A stretch of 64,000 bases of DNA from Raffaelea ambrosiae (taxonomy: Eukaryota > Ascomycota > Sordariomycetes > Ophiostomatales > Ophiostomataceae). The position numbers were made by a program, and so were the translations under genes. Below, piece by piece: positions 11,323 to 21,844 of this stretch (position 1 is its first letter; each line of letters starts with the position of its first letter). A model generated the notes under the pieces. The model had not been told where the DNA came from. It saw nothing but the letters and a program-made list of their open reading frames with translations, and made no database searches. The DNA is taken from positions 2,244,939 to 2,308,938 of the forward strand of contig PCDI01000001.1 of the NCBI GenBank assembly GCA_002778195.1. The letters run 5' to 3'.

Positions 11323-13020
11323 CAGGCAGATGGAGGATGGCGGTCTTTTCATGTACGGTCATTTAGAGGGTGCTGGCAAGGAAGGGGGAGGGGGCGTAGT
11401 TGAATAGCAAGGCGTCGACATGGTACCAGGTCATCTTTGCTGCACATTTCAGGAGTCGTAGATAACAAGAAATCACCTCTTTTTTTTCGTGCCTCGCTCC
11501 GCTCGATCTGCTTCTCCTCGCTCCGCTCGATACTCATTCCTCATTTGTCTTCTCTGCCCGACTTCATCGCTTGAACAGCTGTCCTTGGCGTGGTAAGATG
11601 GAGCTCCATTCTCCCGATATTCCGATGTCTGCCTGGCCAGCATCGTGGCCGCGTCAGCCAACGATCTCGAGCACGACATTGCCTACGAGTTCCTACAAGT
11701 GTCCTCGGAGGAGGGGGACAGGTTGCACAAGGCCAGCAACACCAGAGCCACTTGTGGATTTGTGGACAGGTGGGGAGTCGCGGTGTGTGAGTGCGATGTT
11801 TTCTGAAAAGAGGTTGTCTCGTTTGCAGCTTGCTGGTGATCCTTTTTCGTGCTTTCTTCAAACACCTCCGGGAAACCGCACTTCTTTCTCTCCGACTGCG
11901 CCTGGTTTCTTTCACTTTTATTTTGGTTCTTCCTTTCTTTCTGTCTTGGGCTCGTACTTCCACACACGTCTTTGCCTCCTCTCCCTTGACCAGCTGTGCC
12001 TTGTCTCTCAATCCAACCACGACCACGTGCACTTTTCTTTGTCCTCCCAATGTCCGTCTTTGCTTTCTTTTTCCTATTTCGTGCTTGGCTTTGTTTTCGT
12101 CTACACATACACCCACCCACATTTCTTTTCCAAGGACCCTGTTCTGCCGAAAACGAAATTCCAAAAGAGAAAGGTGCCACTGCAATGCATCCCGGCGACT
12201 GGTCTGGTCAGCGTCAGCTGGTCCCGTCTTAGCTTGCACAGACGAGCTCACAAGAGCAACGCGGACATTCCAAGTACGGTGTGCATTTTGCTCGTCCACC
12301 ACCACCCATCAGGCCCCCCCCTCCCCCCCCCCCACCTACTCCACTGCAGCCGTTGGATGACGTCGGCGTGCGCCCGTGCAGCAACATATTGGCGCTAGCA
12401 CCAAAGGCGCTAATAGGCTCTGGCCCCAGAGAGCACTTGTCGTTCTTGGGATTGTTGGCTCTTTGGAGCGCATTCACCTACACCGTACGCCAACCCATAA
12501 TATCGTCCGTTCCGCACCCCCCGCTAGCAGGGGCTCGTAGTGGGGTCCGGTTCCCTAAACCCGCCTGGCTCGACCGCCACACCTCCCGCACGCGCCCACG
12601 GGCTTGGTCACCTGCAGCCTTGGATAAGGACGAACCGCCCCTCTTTTCGTACCCGTACACTGCCTGGTTCACCCCGCAGCTTATCCGCGCGGGCCCGTCG
12701 TTCTGCCTCTCTCTCTTGTCACTTGCTCTCCTCGGTCCACTTACTCGTCGCCATCGCTCCTGCCTTGCGGACCGGTCGCTTTTTTTATTTTGCCTTGTGA
12801 AAGACAAGGAGGGGCCCTTCTCAGCCGTCTCTCTGTATTTCTTTGCGCTTTGCTTTTCTTCTTCTTCTCTCTCTTCTCTTTCTTTTGCCTCGTCCCCCCC
12901 AGTCGACTCTGTTCGCCCGTACGAACCTGCTACGCTCTTGTCTACCAGGTTTCTTTCTTTCTTTTTTTTTTTTTTAACTTTTCCACATTGACGTCTTCTT
13001 TCCTACGCATAGCCGCCACC
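11323..13020. other. Gene-free spacer with CT-rich leader
   Basis: Overlapping frames of 250-275 codons exist on both strands around 11.5-12.4 kb, but they are Ser/Leu/Phe- or Arg/Lys-rich products of CT-rich DNA without domains. From 12.7 kb the sequence is pyrimidine-rich and leads into the TB2/HVA22 start, as expected for a fungal promoter and 5' UTR. The motif GGCGCTA occurs twice, at about 12391 and 12406. Confidence 0.55.
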
Positions 13021-14302
13021 ATGTTTGACGTCTTTCCCAAGGCTCTGGCGTAAGTCGTGCTCTTTTCCTGACTCTTGACGAACTATCACGAGCTTCACCA
13101 CGTCCTCACCACTTGCTCGTATTGTCTTTTGTCTTCCTGCCTCGCACTTTGCATTCTTTGTCAACCCCTCAAGATTTCTTTATTTTGATCTTCTGCTAAC
13201 TTCCTCCAGGTCCGTCGCCTCCTTCCTGTTCCCCCTCTTTGCCTCCTACAAGGCCCTCAAAACCGCCGATCCTGCCGAACTCGCTCCCTGGCTCATGTAC
13301 TGGGTCGTCTACGCCTGTGTCATCTTCGTCGAGGCCTGGACCGAGTGGATCTTGGTCTGGGTGCCCTTCTACCACTACATGCGACTCTTCTTCCTGCTGT
13401 ACCTGGTCCTGCCCCAGACCCAGGGCGCCCGCATTCTGTACCTGAGCCACCTCCACCCCTGGCTCGAAGAACACGAAGCCCGCATCGACGAGTTCATCGG
13501 CACCGCCCACGAACGCCTCAAGACCGAAAGCATCGCATACCTGCGCAAGGCCATCGCCTACCTACGCACCCACGTCTTGGGCCTGCCGCCCACCGAAGCC
13601 GAGGCTGCCGCGGCTTCGGCCGCAGCGCCGCCTGCGGCCTACCCCTACACACAATCCCTCCTCGCCCGGTTCACGCTGCCGAGTGCGCGCTGGCCCGGCG
13701 GGGTCGACAGCGCCTCGGCGTCGGGCATCCTGCCCGACGCACCGGGCCCCGTGGGCGCCGCCGCCAACGGCAGCGACTACTATACTCTTCTGTCACGGAC
13801 ACTCCAGGCCCTCGGCACGGCCACCGGTGCCGCGGGCGGAGCCGCTGCTTCGGCGCTTTCGGGAGCAGCCACGGCTGCTGCCGCGGCTTCGTCTTCGACG
13901 TCGTCGCCCCCTCCCGCGTACGACGGCACCTCATCCCAGGATCAGCCGGCCACCTATTCCGAGCGTGCGACGTTCATTGCCACCCAGCGGGGGCGCCTCC
14001 GTCTGCTTCTGGCGGCCCTAGACCAAGAGGCCGCGCAGCTGGAAGAAGAAGAGGACCACGCGGAACCACACCAACGCGGTGGTGGGGATGCCACGCCTAC
14101 GTCGGTGTGGGGCACCGCAGCCGCCGACGCGTTTGAACAGATTGACGCGGAGAGCGGTGCCGAAGAGGACATTGCGACAGTGCGCCAGCGGCGGCGGCGG
14201 ACAGTCAGCGGTACGGGCCAAGGCTCATGGTCGTCGTGGATCTGGGGCAGCGGTGGCGAGACTGCACAGGCGAGCGGTGCGGACCAGTCGGCAGACAAAT
14301 AG
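13021..14302 (+). CDS. TB2/DP1/HVA22 (REEP/Yop1-like) membrane protein
   Basis: Two exons: 13021-13049 and 13210-14302 (160-bp intron, GTAAGT to CAG), 373 aa. The start is in a good context (GCCGCCACCATG). Residues 1 to about 100 carry the TB2/DP1/HVA22 signature: a short hydrophobic hairpin, then LMYWVVYACVIFVEAW, then WVPFYHYMRLFFLLYLVLPQ and GARILYLSHLHPWL. Family members shape tubular ER through a membrane hairpin and an amphipathic helix. The remainder (about 120-373) is Ala/Ser/Gly-rich, with a PPPAYDG patch and an acidic stretch near EEEEDHAEPH. It is probably a cytosolic tail typical of longer fungal paralogues rather than Yop1 itself. It is convergent with MGM101. Confidence 0.9.
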
Positions 14303-15023
14303 ACATATTAATAAGAGTCTAGACGGTTCCTTGCATCTTGTGCTCCTGCTATTTTTTTTGTTTTGTTTGCTTTTTGAGGTTCTATTTTTTTTTTTTTTTT
14401 TGTATGCGGATTTTGGATGTCGAACGGGAGACATGCACCGTGTTACAGGTTTGGGTCAAGGGTGATGTTTTTTTTCTGTGAATGGTCCAGACGGCGTACT
14501 TGGGGGGTTTTTTTTTGCCTTTCTTCTAGAGCTTACTTCGAAGCCTATGGGACAAGGAGGAAGAGGGATGGGATGGGCAGGTTCTCGGAAACATATATCT
14601 GCTGCATTTATTCTTGTCCCCTTTTTTGTTGATATGGTTCTGTTTTCACGTCTAGTTTTTTGTCGAGACGCTCGTCTTCACAGACGTATTGCATTGCAAC
14701 TCAATTTACAGCTGCACGACAGTGCACACATATCACACTCTGCAGCATTGGTCACTTTCTTACACGAACGCTGAAACGATGCGTGGTTCTAGATGAGTAG
14801 TTCATTTTCATTCAATTGCCCCCCTCCGATGCCCAGACTTTGTCACCCTGATATCGTTACAAAATGTGGTGGTGTTGTTGTTGTTGTTGTTGTTGTTGTG
14901 AGATGCGCTTGGATATCCTGCCGTGATGCCTCCTCTATTGTCGTTCTATCTTTTTCTTCGTCGTGCTGTCCTTTCCCCCTGTCCGTCGTCCGGTCTCCTC
15001 CCCTCTCCTCCAGAGAGTCCCGC
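14303..15023. other. Convergent 3' intergenic region
   Basis: T-rich 3' flanks of the TB2/HVA22 gene and of MGM101. It contains a (GTT)n microsatellite at about 14872-14899 and several poly-T runs. No gene is supported. Confidence 0.6.
14872..14899. repeat. (GTT)n microsatellite
   Basis: About nine near-perfect GTT/TGT units in the 3' spacer between convergent genes. Confidence 0.9.
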
Positions 15024-16052
15024 TCACCGCACCGCCGGCTTGGCCGACCCGGTCGACAGTTGGTACGGGTACGCCGGCGGACAGTCCTTGCGCAGCCAGA
15101 TCTTGCGCTTCTGCTTGGACACCACATGCTCGACCCACACCTCGCGGCAGTGCTTCGCCTTGAAGGTGCGGATGAAGCGCGGGTCCCACAGCTCTGACGC
15201 CACCCCCAGATCCTTGCAGCACCGCATCAGCGCATTCGACTTGCAGCCCTCGCCCCCGGTCGTCACGCCGTCCTCGCCGCCAAAGTACGGACACTCGCCC
15301 CGCGCCACGCCCACCAGGCGGCCCTGCACGACCAGCGCGTACTCCCGCGACACCACCTTTTGCGACACGGTCAGGTCGCTGCGCGGCGCCAGCCCCCAGC
15401 CGCCGGGGCCAAACGCCAGGTTCAGAATGCGGCGGTACTTGATCTCGGGCAGGTACAGGATGCCGTCGGGCTTGACCTCGACGTCCTCCGGGTCGAGAGG
15501 GGTCATGAGCTTGGCGGCGACGTCGGGCGGGAAGGCCGTGGTGGACAGGCCGTGGAACGAGGAGGACCAGTCGACCGTCTGGGCCACCGGCTCGCCCGTC
15601 GACGAGGACGATGGCGAGGACGGCACCTCGGGGAGGGGATCGGCATTCAGGTCGATGGGGGGGAGGGCCGCGGCGGCGGTGGCTTCCTTGGCCGACTTGG
15701 GTGCGGCGGACGCCGACGACGGCGGCGACGACGCCGCGGACGAGGCCCGGGTGGCCGTCTTGGATGCGGGCGCGGCGGCGGCGGTGGTAGCCGTGGTGGC
15801 AGTACGCGGTTTGGCGGCTGTTCGCGGCGACGGCGCATAGGTGGCGGCTGTGCGTGCACTCGCGTGGAAGGACCGATGGCGGGAGGCCGTGTTTCTGTTA
15901 TCGTTGCTGTGTCGGGCCATCGCGGTCGCCGTTTGTTGAGCTGTGCGCTGTTGTGACAAGAGAGGAAGAGAGGCGCGGCTGCGCAGGACGAGCCGCCGAG
16001 AGACCGTCTGGGAGACCGGCGGCAGGGTCTGGACGACACGTGCGGTGGCCAT
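15024..16052 (-). CDS. MGM101: Mitochondrial genome maintenance protein Mgm101
   Basis: Single exon on the minus strand, 342 aa from the ATG at 16052-16050; an upstream in-frame ATG at 16166 would add 38 residues. The N-terminus (MATARVVQTLPPVSQTVSRR) is rich in Arg/Ser/Thr with no acidic residues, as in a mitochondrial presequence. A low-complexity Ala/Thr/Ser linker runs to about residue 150. The conserved C-terminal core follows (about 170-335): VKPDGILYLPEIKYRR, LAFGPGGWGLAPR, GECPYFGGEDGV, ALMRCCKDLGVASELWDP and WLRKD near the end. Mgm101 is a Rad52-like single-strand-annealing protein of mitochondrial nucleoids needed for mtDNA repair and inheritance. Core motifs and length fit the family well. 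Confidence 0.95.
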   Translation of the reverse strand: MATARVVQTLPPVSQTVSRRLVLRSRASLPLLSQQRTAQQTATAMARHSNDNRNTASRHRSFHASARTAATYAPSPRTAAKPRTATTATTAAAAPASKTATRASSAASSPPSSASAAPKSAKEATAAAALPPIDLNADPLPEVPSSPSSSSTGEPVAQTVDWSSSFHGLSTTAFPPDVAAKLMTPLDPEDVEVKPDGILYLPEIKYRRILNLAFGPGGWGLAPRSDLTVSQKVVSREYALVVQGRLVGVARGECPYFGGEDGVTTGGEGCKSNALMRCCKDLGVASELWDPRFIRTFKAKHCREVWVEHVVSKQKRKIWLRKDCPPAYPYQLSTGSAKPAVR

Positions 16053-16434
16053 TGTGTGAAAACTGCAGGGCGGGTGTCGAGATGGGGGGCGGGAGGAGGG
16101 AGAATGAGGAGACGGCAAACGGGCGGGAAGGGTTGGGAAAGAGGAGACGATCTGGATGCACGACAAAATTAGTAGAAAAGATTCGGATTGGAGATTTTGA
16201 GAGGCTGGGAGGGTCCAGCTGGGGCGGGTCGGGCCAATCAGAAGGCCGCGCAGGAACCAGCCTGGAAAGGTGTGGCGCTGCCCTGTATTTTCAGAGAGGT
16301 TTCCCCGCCTGGGGCTCAGCCAAGTCCGGGACGTGGTGTGTTCGTGAGAGGAGTCTATTGTACAAGAGATGTATGTATGTAGTTACATGGTACGAGTGCC
16401 GTTTTCGTTGGCCTGCCGCCTGCGCCTTTTGCAT
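16053..16434. other. MGM101 upstream region / COA4 3' flank
   Basis: 382 bases between two minus-strand genes, holding the MGM101 promoter and 5' UTR and the COA4 3' flank. No gene is seen. Confidence 0.5.
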
Positions 16435-16928
16435 TCACTTCTTCTCCGGCTCGACGTCCTTCATGCTGGTGCGCACGTCGTTGTTGTGCTGTTTCCAGCA
16501 CTCGCGAAACCGGGCCAACTGGTGCTGTGAGCTGATGTCTCTTTCTCGCTGCCTTGTTGTGGTCTTCCTCTTTGTCTTTCTTCTCCCGCTCCGTGGCTTC
16601 GTCTCTGACATACCTCTTCTCTGCATTGGCGCCAGTCCTTCGTGTCGTAGTAGCAATCCGTCAGCTTCATGTTCTCGTCTGTTCTTGTCAGCTTCTGCGT
16701 CTCGGAGAACGGCGTCTTCCTCAGGTCTGCACCCACCAGCACAGCCGGTGCTGAAGATCCTCTTGTCCCTGTGAATCCGCGTGTGTGAGCGAGCTGTGTC
16801 TTTCTCCCGGACCGGACGTCCGGCTCCGCCCCTTCGGAGCCACTCGCCACTCACCACTCGTCGGGCTCGTCGTCGTCTTCCTCCTGCTGCGCCTGCTCGG
16901 CGGCGGCGTTGCTCTCGTCTTTGGACAT
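16435..16928 (-). CDS. COA4: Cytochrome c oxidase assembly factor 4 (Coa4/Cmc3-type twin CX9C protein)
   Basis: Four minus-strand exons rebuilt from splice sites: 16928-16855, 16768-16737, 16678-16614 and 16518-16435, joining to 84 aa with consistent phases (introns of 86, 58 and 95 bp). The protein starts MSKDESNAAAEQAQQ, has an acidic DDDEPDEW linker, then DKRIFSTGCADENMKLTDC and CYYDTKDWRQC. Cysteines at 34, 44, 54 and 64 are spaced exactly C-x9-C-x9-C-x9-C, as in human COA4 (GCA...DWRQC...FKDC). This spacing decided the last acceptor: the CAG at 16519 rather than the one 9 bases earlier. Such proteins are oxidised by Mia40 in the intermembrane space and help assemble complex IV. It is divergent from the biotin ligase gene over 328 bp. 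Confidence 0.88.
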
Positions 16929-17256
16929 GGCTGGGACACAGAGCTGGGGGTTTTTTTTTTGTTTTTGTTTGGCGCGCGTGTGGTTGAGGGAGGGGGGATT
17001 CCGAATTGTCTGCTGCGTCACTCCACAAAGAGAGCTGTCGACGGTTGAATAAGACGATTGCTTTGGGGTACTAGCTGGGCTGGACGTATTAGCGCCTACA
17101 CTTAGGCGGTGAACGCCTCTGCGAAAAAGCTAGCAGCTATCCACGGGCCAATCCCCTAATCGCTGCTGCGCTCATCCACTAAAATACATGTTTAGCTCTC
17201 CTTCCGCCCAACAGCCTCACCATCGTCACTTGTTTTGTGGCAGCGCGCACTCAGCC
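16929..17256. promoter_or_regulatory. Bidirectional promoter of COA4 and the biotin-protein ligase gene
   Basis: 328 bp between divergent ATGs. It contains a perfect inverted repeat, CGCCTA-CACT-TAGGCG, at 17093-17108, overlapping the motif TTAGCGCC that also occurs inverted upstream of the TB2/HVA22 gene. Assignment as a shared promoter follows from gene orientation. Confidence 0.6.
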
Positions 17257-20200
17257 ATGGTCGGTCTCAAACTCAACGTGCTCGTCTACTCGGGTAAGTC
17301 TCTTGCGTGTCTCTAGCGTGTCTCTTGCGTGTCTCGCGGCAGTCGGTATGCTCACCAATGTCCAGGCCCCGGAACCACCTCGGAGTCGGTGCGCCACTGC
17401 CTGCTGACGCTCCGCCGTCTCCTCTATCCCAACTATGCCGTCATTCCCATCGGCGAGGCGGCCCTGCTCAAGGAGCCCTGGCCGGCCACCTGCGCGCTGC
17501 TCGTGATTCCGGGCGGCGCCGATGTGCCCTACGGCCGCGTGCTCAATGGCGCCGGCAATCGGCGCATCAGCCAGTATGTGCGCGCCGGCGGCCGCTACCT
17601 CGGCTTCTGTGCGGGCGGCTACTATGCCAGCCAAAAGTGCGAGTTCGAGGTCGGCAACCCGGCCCTCGAGGTCATTGGCACGCGCGAGCTCGCCTTCTTT
17701 CCGGGCATCTGCCGCGGCGGCGCCTACAAGGGGTTTGCCTACCACACCGAGTCTGGTGCGCGGGCCGTCCGGCTGACGATCCACGGGAACGCCTTTCCCG
17801 CCGTCAAAAGTGGCCGAGGCCGTGGAGGCCGTGGCAAGCGGTCTGGCGGCCGGTCCAGCAGGAGACAGGCCGACGCGCTGCCCCCGTCTGCCTACAGCTA
17901 CTACAATGGTGGCGGCGTGTTTGTGGACGCGGCCTCGACCGAAGGCGTCGAGGTCCTGGCCAGCTACCCACCGGACATTGACGTCGACGGCGGCGCCAAG
18001 GACAGCCGGGCCGCGGTCATCTACGTCAAGGTCGGCGACGGCGCAGCTCTCCTCACAGGCCCGCATCCCGAGTTCGAGCCCGCCAACCTGGTCGAGCGGC
18101 CCGACCTGCCCAACTACCAGGCCATGCTCGAGACGCTGCGCCAGGACGACGCTCCCCCGACACGGGCACGATCGCGGTTTCTCGTCGCCTGTCTGCGCAA
18201 GCTGGGCCTCGATGTCGGCGGCAGGGAGGCGTCCTCGTCCGCTTCTCTCCAGGCCCAAGCCGCGGCCCAGAGCTCGCTTCCGCAGCACTTGACCACCCAC
18301 CACATCACGACGCTCTACACGGACGAGGCCGACGAGCTCCTGTTCCAGCTGCTCGGACACAAAGTGTGGCACGGCCGCATGGACGACGACGAACGAGGCC
18401 CGGTCATCATCCAAGGCGGCAAAGACAAGTTCTTCCTCATCCGGCCCGACGACACCCCCCGCGACTGGCCCGCGTCCCCGGTCGTCTACCACGACAGCCT
18501 GGAGCACAGCGATACGACCACCCGCACCGCCTTTAGCACCGCCATGCTCATGGGCCTAGTCGACCGCGCCCTGCGCTACCCCAAGCTGGCCGACCTGGTC
18601 CAGCGCGTGGCGGCCGGGGTGGCCGCCACGCTGGACGAGAGCCTGTTTGTGGACATCATACGGGCCACGGCGGCCCACGAGGAGGAGGGCGAGACGGTCG
18701 AGGAAGAGGAAGCGCGGACGGGGCCGGAGACAGACAACAGAGGAGGTGGGACGGAAACGAAAGATGTGGACGACGGTGTGGACGCGGACGCGGACAAAGA
18801 CGACAACGACGAAGACGACGATGACGACGAAGACGACGACGACGGCATCCACCAGGCCACCGCCGACATGGACGCCCTCTCCATCGACGACTGGCGCGCC
18901 AAGTACCAGCAGGAGCGCCGCGACTTTGACCGCATGATCGACCTCGTGCGCCAGGCCGTCGGGCGCGCCTTGCGGGGGTCCGCGGGCAGCGGGAGCAGCA
19001 GCGACCGCGACGAGGACGTCGCCCCGCCGCCGCCTTTAAGCCCGTTCGTCCGGCAGGAAATCTGGCGCTCCCTCGTCCACACCAACCATGTGCGCCACCA
19101 GCGCCGCATCGGCACCGGCAGCGAGGCCCGTCTGCCCGCGCACATTGTGGACGAGATTGCCGGCGGCGGAGTCGGAGGCGACGGCGACGGCGACTCGGCG
19201 GTGTCTGGGCCGTCGTCGAATCCTCCCGGCATCACCACCCGCCTCGTCTTCTACGAGGGCGGCTGGCCCAGCCAGATCGCCGCCTTTGACGTCGGCCTCT
19301 TCTACCGGTGGCTGCTGGCCTACCGCAAGGACCTGGAAGCGCAGCCCCCGTTTGCGCGGGAGTATGCCTATCCTCGGCGTCCGCCGGCGCCGTCGCCGTC
19401 CACGTCCGCTTCGCCAGCGGCTTCCGCCTCCGCCTCCGCCTCCGCTTCCGCTTCCGCGAATCCGTCCCTCGAATGGGGCAACCAGATCATGTACGCCAAG
19501 GTCACCACCAGCACCAACACGCTGCTCGAGACCAACCCGGCGCTGCTGTCGACGCTGCCCTCGGGCTTCACGTTCACGGCGACCACCCAGATGGCCGGCC
19601 GCGGCCGCGGCGCCAATGTCTGGCTGGCGCCGGACGGCCAGCTCATCTTCTCGACGGTGATCCACCACCCGCACAAGTTCCCGGCGCGCTCGGCGTGCGG
19701 CGACGACGGCAGCCGGCCCGTCGTGTTTCTGCAGTACATTGCGGCGCTGGTCATCGTGGAGGCCATCCACGCGTACGCGCCCGGGTTCGCGGCGCTGGAT
19801 GTGCGGCTCAAGTGGCCCAACGACGTGTACGCGCGCGACCCAGCGGCTGTCCAGGACGCGTCCCGCCCGCCGTACATCAAGATCGGCGGCATGCTCTCGC
19901 ACTGCTCCTTCAGCAACGGCCACTACCAGGTCGTCGTCGGCATCGGGCTCAACACCACCAACCAGCGGCCGACCACGAGCGTCGACGCCCTGGCCCGCCA
20001 CGTCTTGCCGGCCGACACGTACCGCCGGTACCCCGTCCGGGTCGAGAAGCTGCTGGCGAGCCTGCTGCCGCGGCTGGAGACGGCGTACCGCCAGTTCTGC
20101 CGCTACGGCTTCGGCGGCGGCAGCGCGGACACGAGCCTGGAAGCGCGGTACTACAAGCACTGGCTGCACAGCGGGCAGGTGGTGACGCTCGAAGCGGTGG

Positions 20201-20421
20201 CGGGCGCGCCGCAGGCGCGCGTGCTGGGGATCAGCGCGGACTGGGGTCTGCTGCGGGTGGAGGAGGTGGTGGCGGAGGAGGCGAGCCGGTACAGCTCGGC
20301 ATACAGCGCCGCGGACGGCAGCGGGACGACAACATACCGGCCGACAGGCCGCGTGTGGCAGCTGCAGAGCGACGAGAACAGCTTTGACTACTGGAAGGGG
20401 CTGGTGCGGACCAAGGCGTGA
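17257..20421 (+). CDS. BPL1: Biotin-protein ligase (holocarboxylase synthetase)
   Basis: Two exons, 17257-17293 and 17366-20421 (72-bp intron), 1030 aa. The N-terminal 240 or so residues form the glutamine-amidotransferase-like domain of fungal BPLs: NVLVYSGPGTTSESVRH, LLVIPGGADVPYGR, GFCAGGYYASQKCEFEVGN, ending with LLTGPHPEF. The C-terminal third is the catalytic BPL/LplA domain: TSTNTLLE, the ATP/biotin loop MAGRGRGANVWL (about 755), LKWPNDVYARD (about 828), VVVGIGLNTTN and a C-terminal SH3-like piece ending near DENSFDYWKGL. It activates biotin to biotinyl-AMP and attaches it to carboxylases such as acetyl-CoA and pyruvate carboxylase. Family members are usually near 690 aa. Here the central linker (about 290-715) is expanded, with an acidic Asp/Glu tract around 470-510 and Ser/Ala-rich repeats near 690-710. 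Confidence 0.95.
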
Positions 20422-21844
20422 GGGAAAGGGACCGGACGAGACGAGACGAGACGGACCATCTGGGCGCGGCGTGGGCATCGACGCCACGGCCGTCTCGACT
20501 GCGTCTGCCAACGCGCATGGTACGGGTTGCCTCCATCTCCATACAGGGGGAGAGACGAGCGGAAATGGACGATGCACGAGACCGAGCGCCGGCGAACGAA
20601 TGGATGGAGTTCTGCACAGTCAAGCTTCCTCAGGCGCACACCAGCTTCTGCGTGCAGCTTGTGCTGGAGGCCAGCCGATCCGGGATATGGGTTGTCCAGC
20701 CTGCTGTACCGCCCAGCTGGTGAGGTCCAACCGCTTGCCTGTTGAGAGCATTGATCTGGATATTAATTGGGGGGAGGGCGGGTCTTGTCTGACTCATCAT
20801 CAAAGCGGAGTCCAACTGTGTGGAAACATTCCTTTGCAGCGCATCCTTTGCACCGCATCGACTTCCTCTTTTTCGTGAGTTGTGTCAGCCACCACCTTGT
20901 GGAGTTTCTGTTCTTCTTCGATGAGCAAAGGGAAAAGAAAAGAGGAGTTTGATTCAGTCCAACAATAGACCAACGTGAACAGTGCACCGTGTCCATCTTG
21001 CGATCCATCCAACGCGTCTCCCGTTTGCCACTCTTTAGAATGAGCAGAGACAGCTCGCCTAAAGTGCCATGCCGCCTCATAATAGCACGCTGGTTAAGGA
21101 GCCCAACCCTGGTCCAAACTGGCCCAAACTAGCGAACCACCGGAGGCCGGTTCTCCGCGATGGTCTTCCAGCCCGTTCAGCACCACAGCATGAACTCTCC
21201 ATATTGGTATCCCCCACAGTGACAGCAGCCCCTTTCTGGCACCATGCTTGTTTTCCTTTGATGTTTTTCTTTTTTTTTTTTGATTTTTTTGTTTTTTGCC
21301 TTCTCTCGAGATGGGAGACGGCACGACAGGCCGACTCTCCTTCATTCGCAAATCCACGCTGTTCCGAGGGACTGCTGCAAGGTCTTGCTAGTGCAACTCC
21401 CTTCATCCCATACATACATGCCATGCAATAAGACCATTGCCCGGCATGGTCTTTGGGAAATACCGGATAGAGTGTGGCCATACATACACTATGGATGCAC
21501 ATACGGATGGCCCCTAATGCCGTCTTCGCATGTCGACTGGTAGTGGCCACTTTACGCAACCCAGCTTCCACCTGGCTAGATGGCGTGCACGCACTGCATG
21601 CACATGCGCATGCACACACAGACTGCCGCCATGTCCGGCCCTCTCTGCCCGGCGAACGGATGCTGGCTGTCCCTGGTTGGCCTTTTCTTTTTTTTTTTCA
21701 GCCTGGGGTATATTGTGGTCACAGTTTCCTCTTCTCTGTACATTCTGCAAAGATCGCAATTGCATGAGCATGGCACTGCAGTGACACCAAAAGACAGACC
21801 CCCAGAATCCCCCCCCCCAAGGGTCAACCATACAAAATGCCAAG
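20422..21844. other. Spacer without a supported gene
   Basis: Several short frames on both strands, none with recognisable domains or good start context. It contains poly-T runs near 21265 and 21690. Confidence 0.5.

Noticed and set aside
11541..12398. Overlapping frames of 254 and 275 codons on both strands
   Set aside because: Compositional products of CT-rich promoter DNA, without start context or recognisable domain.
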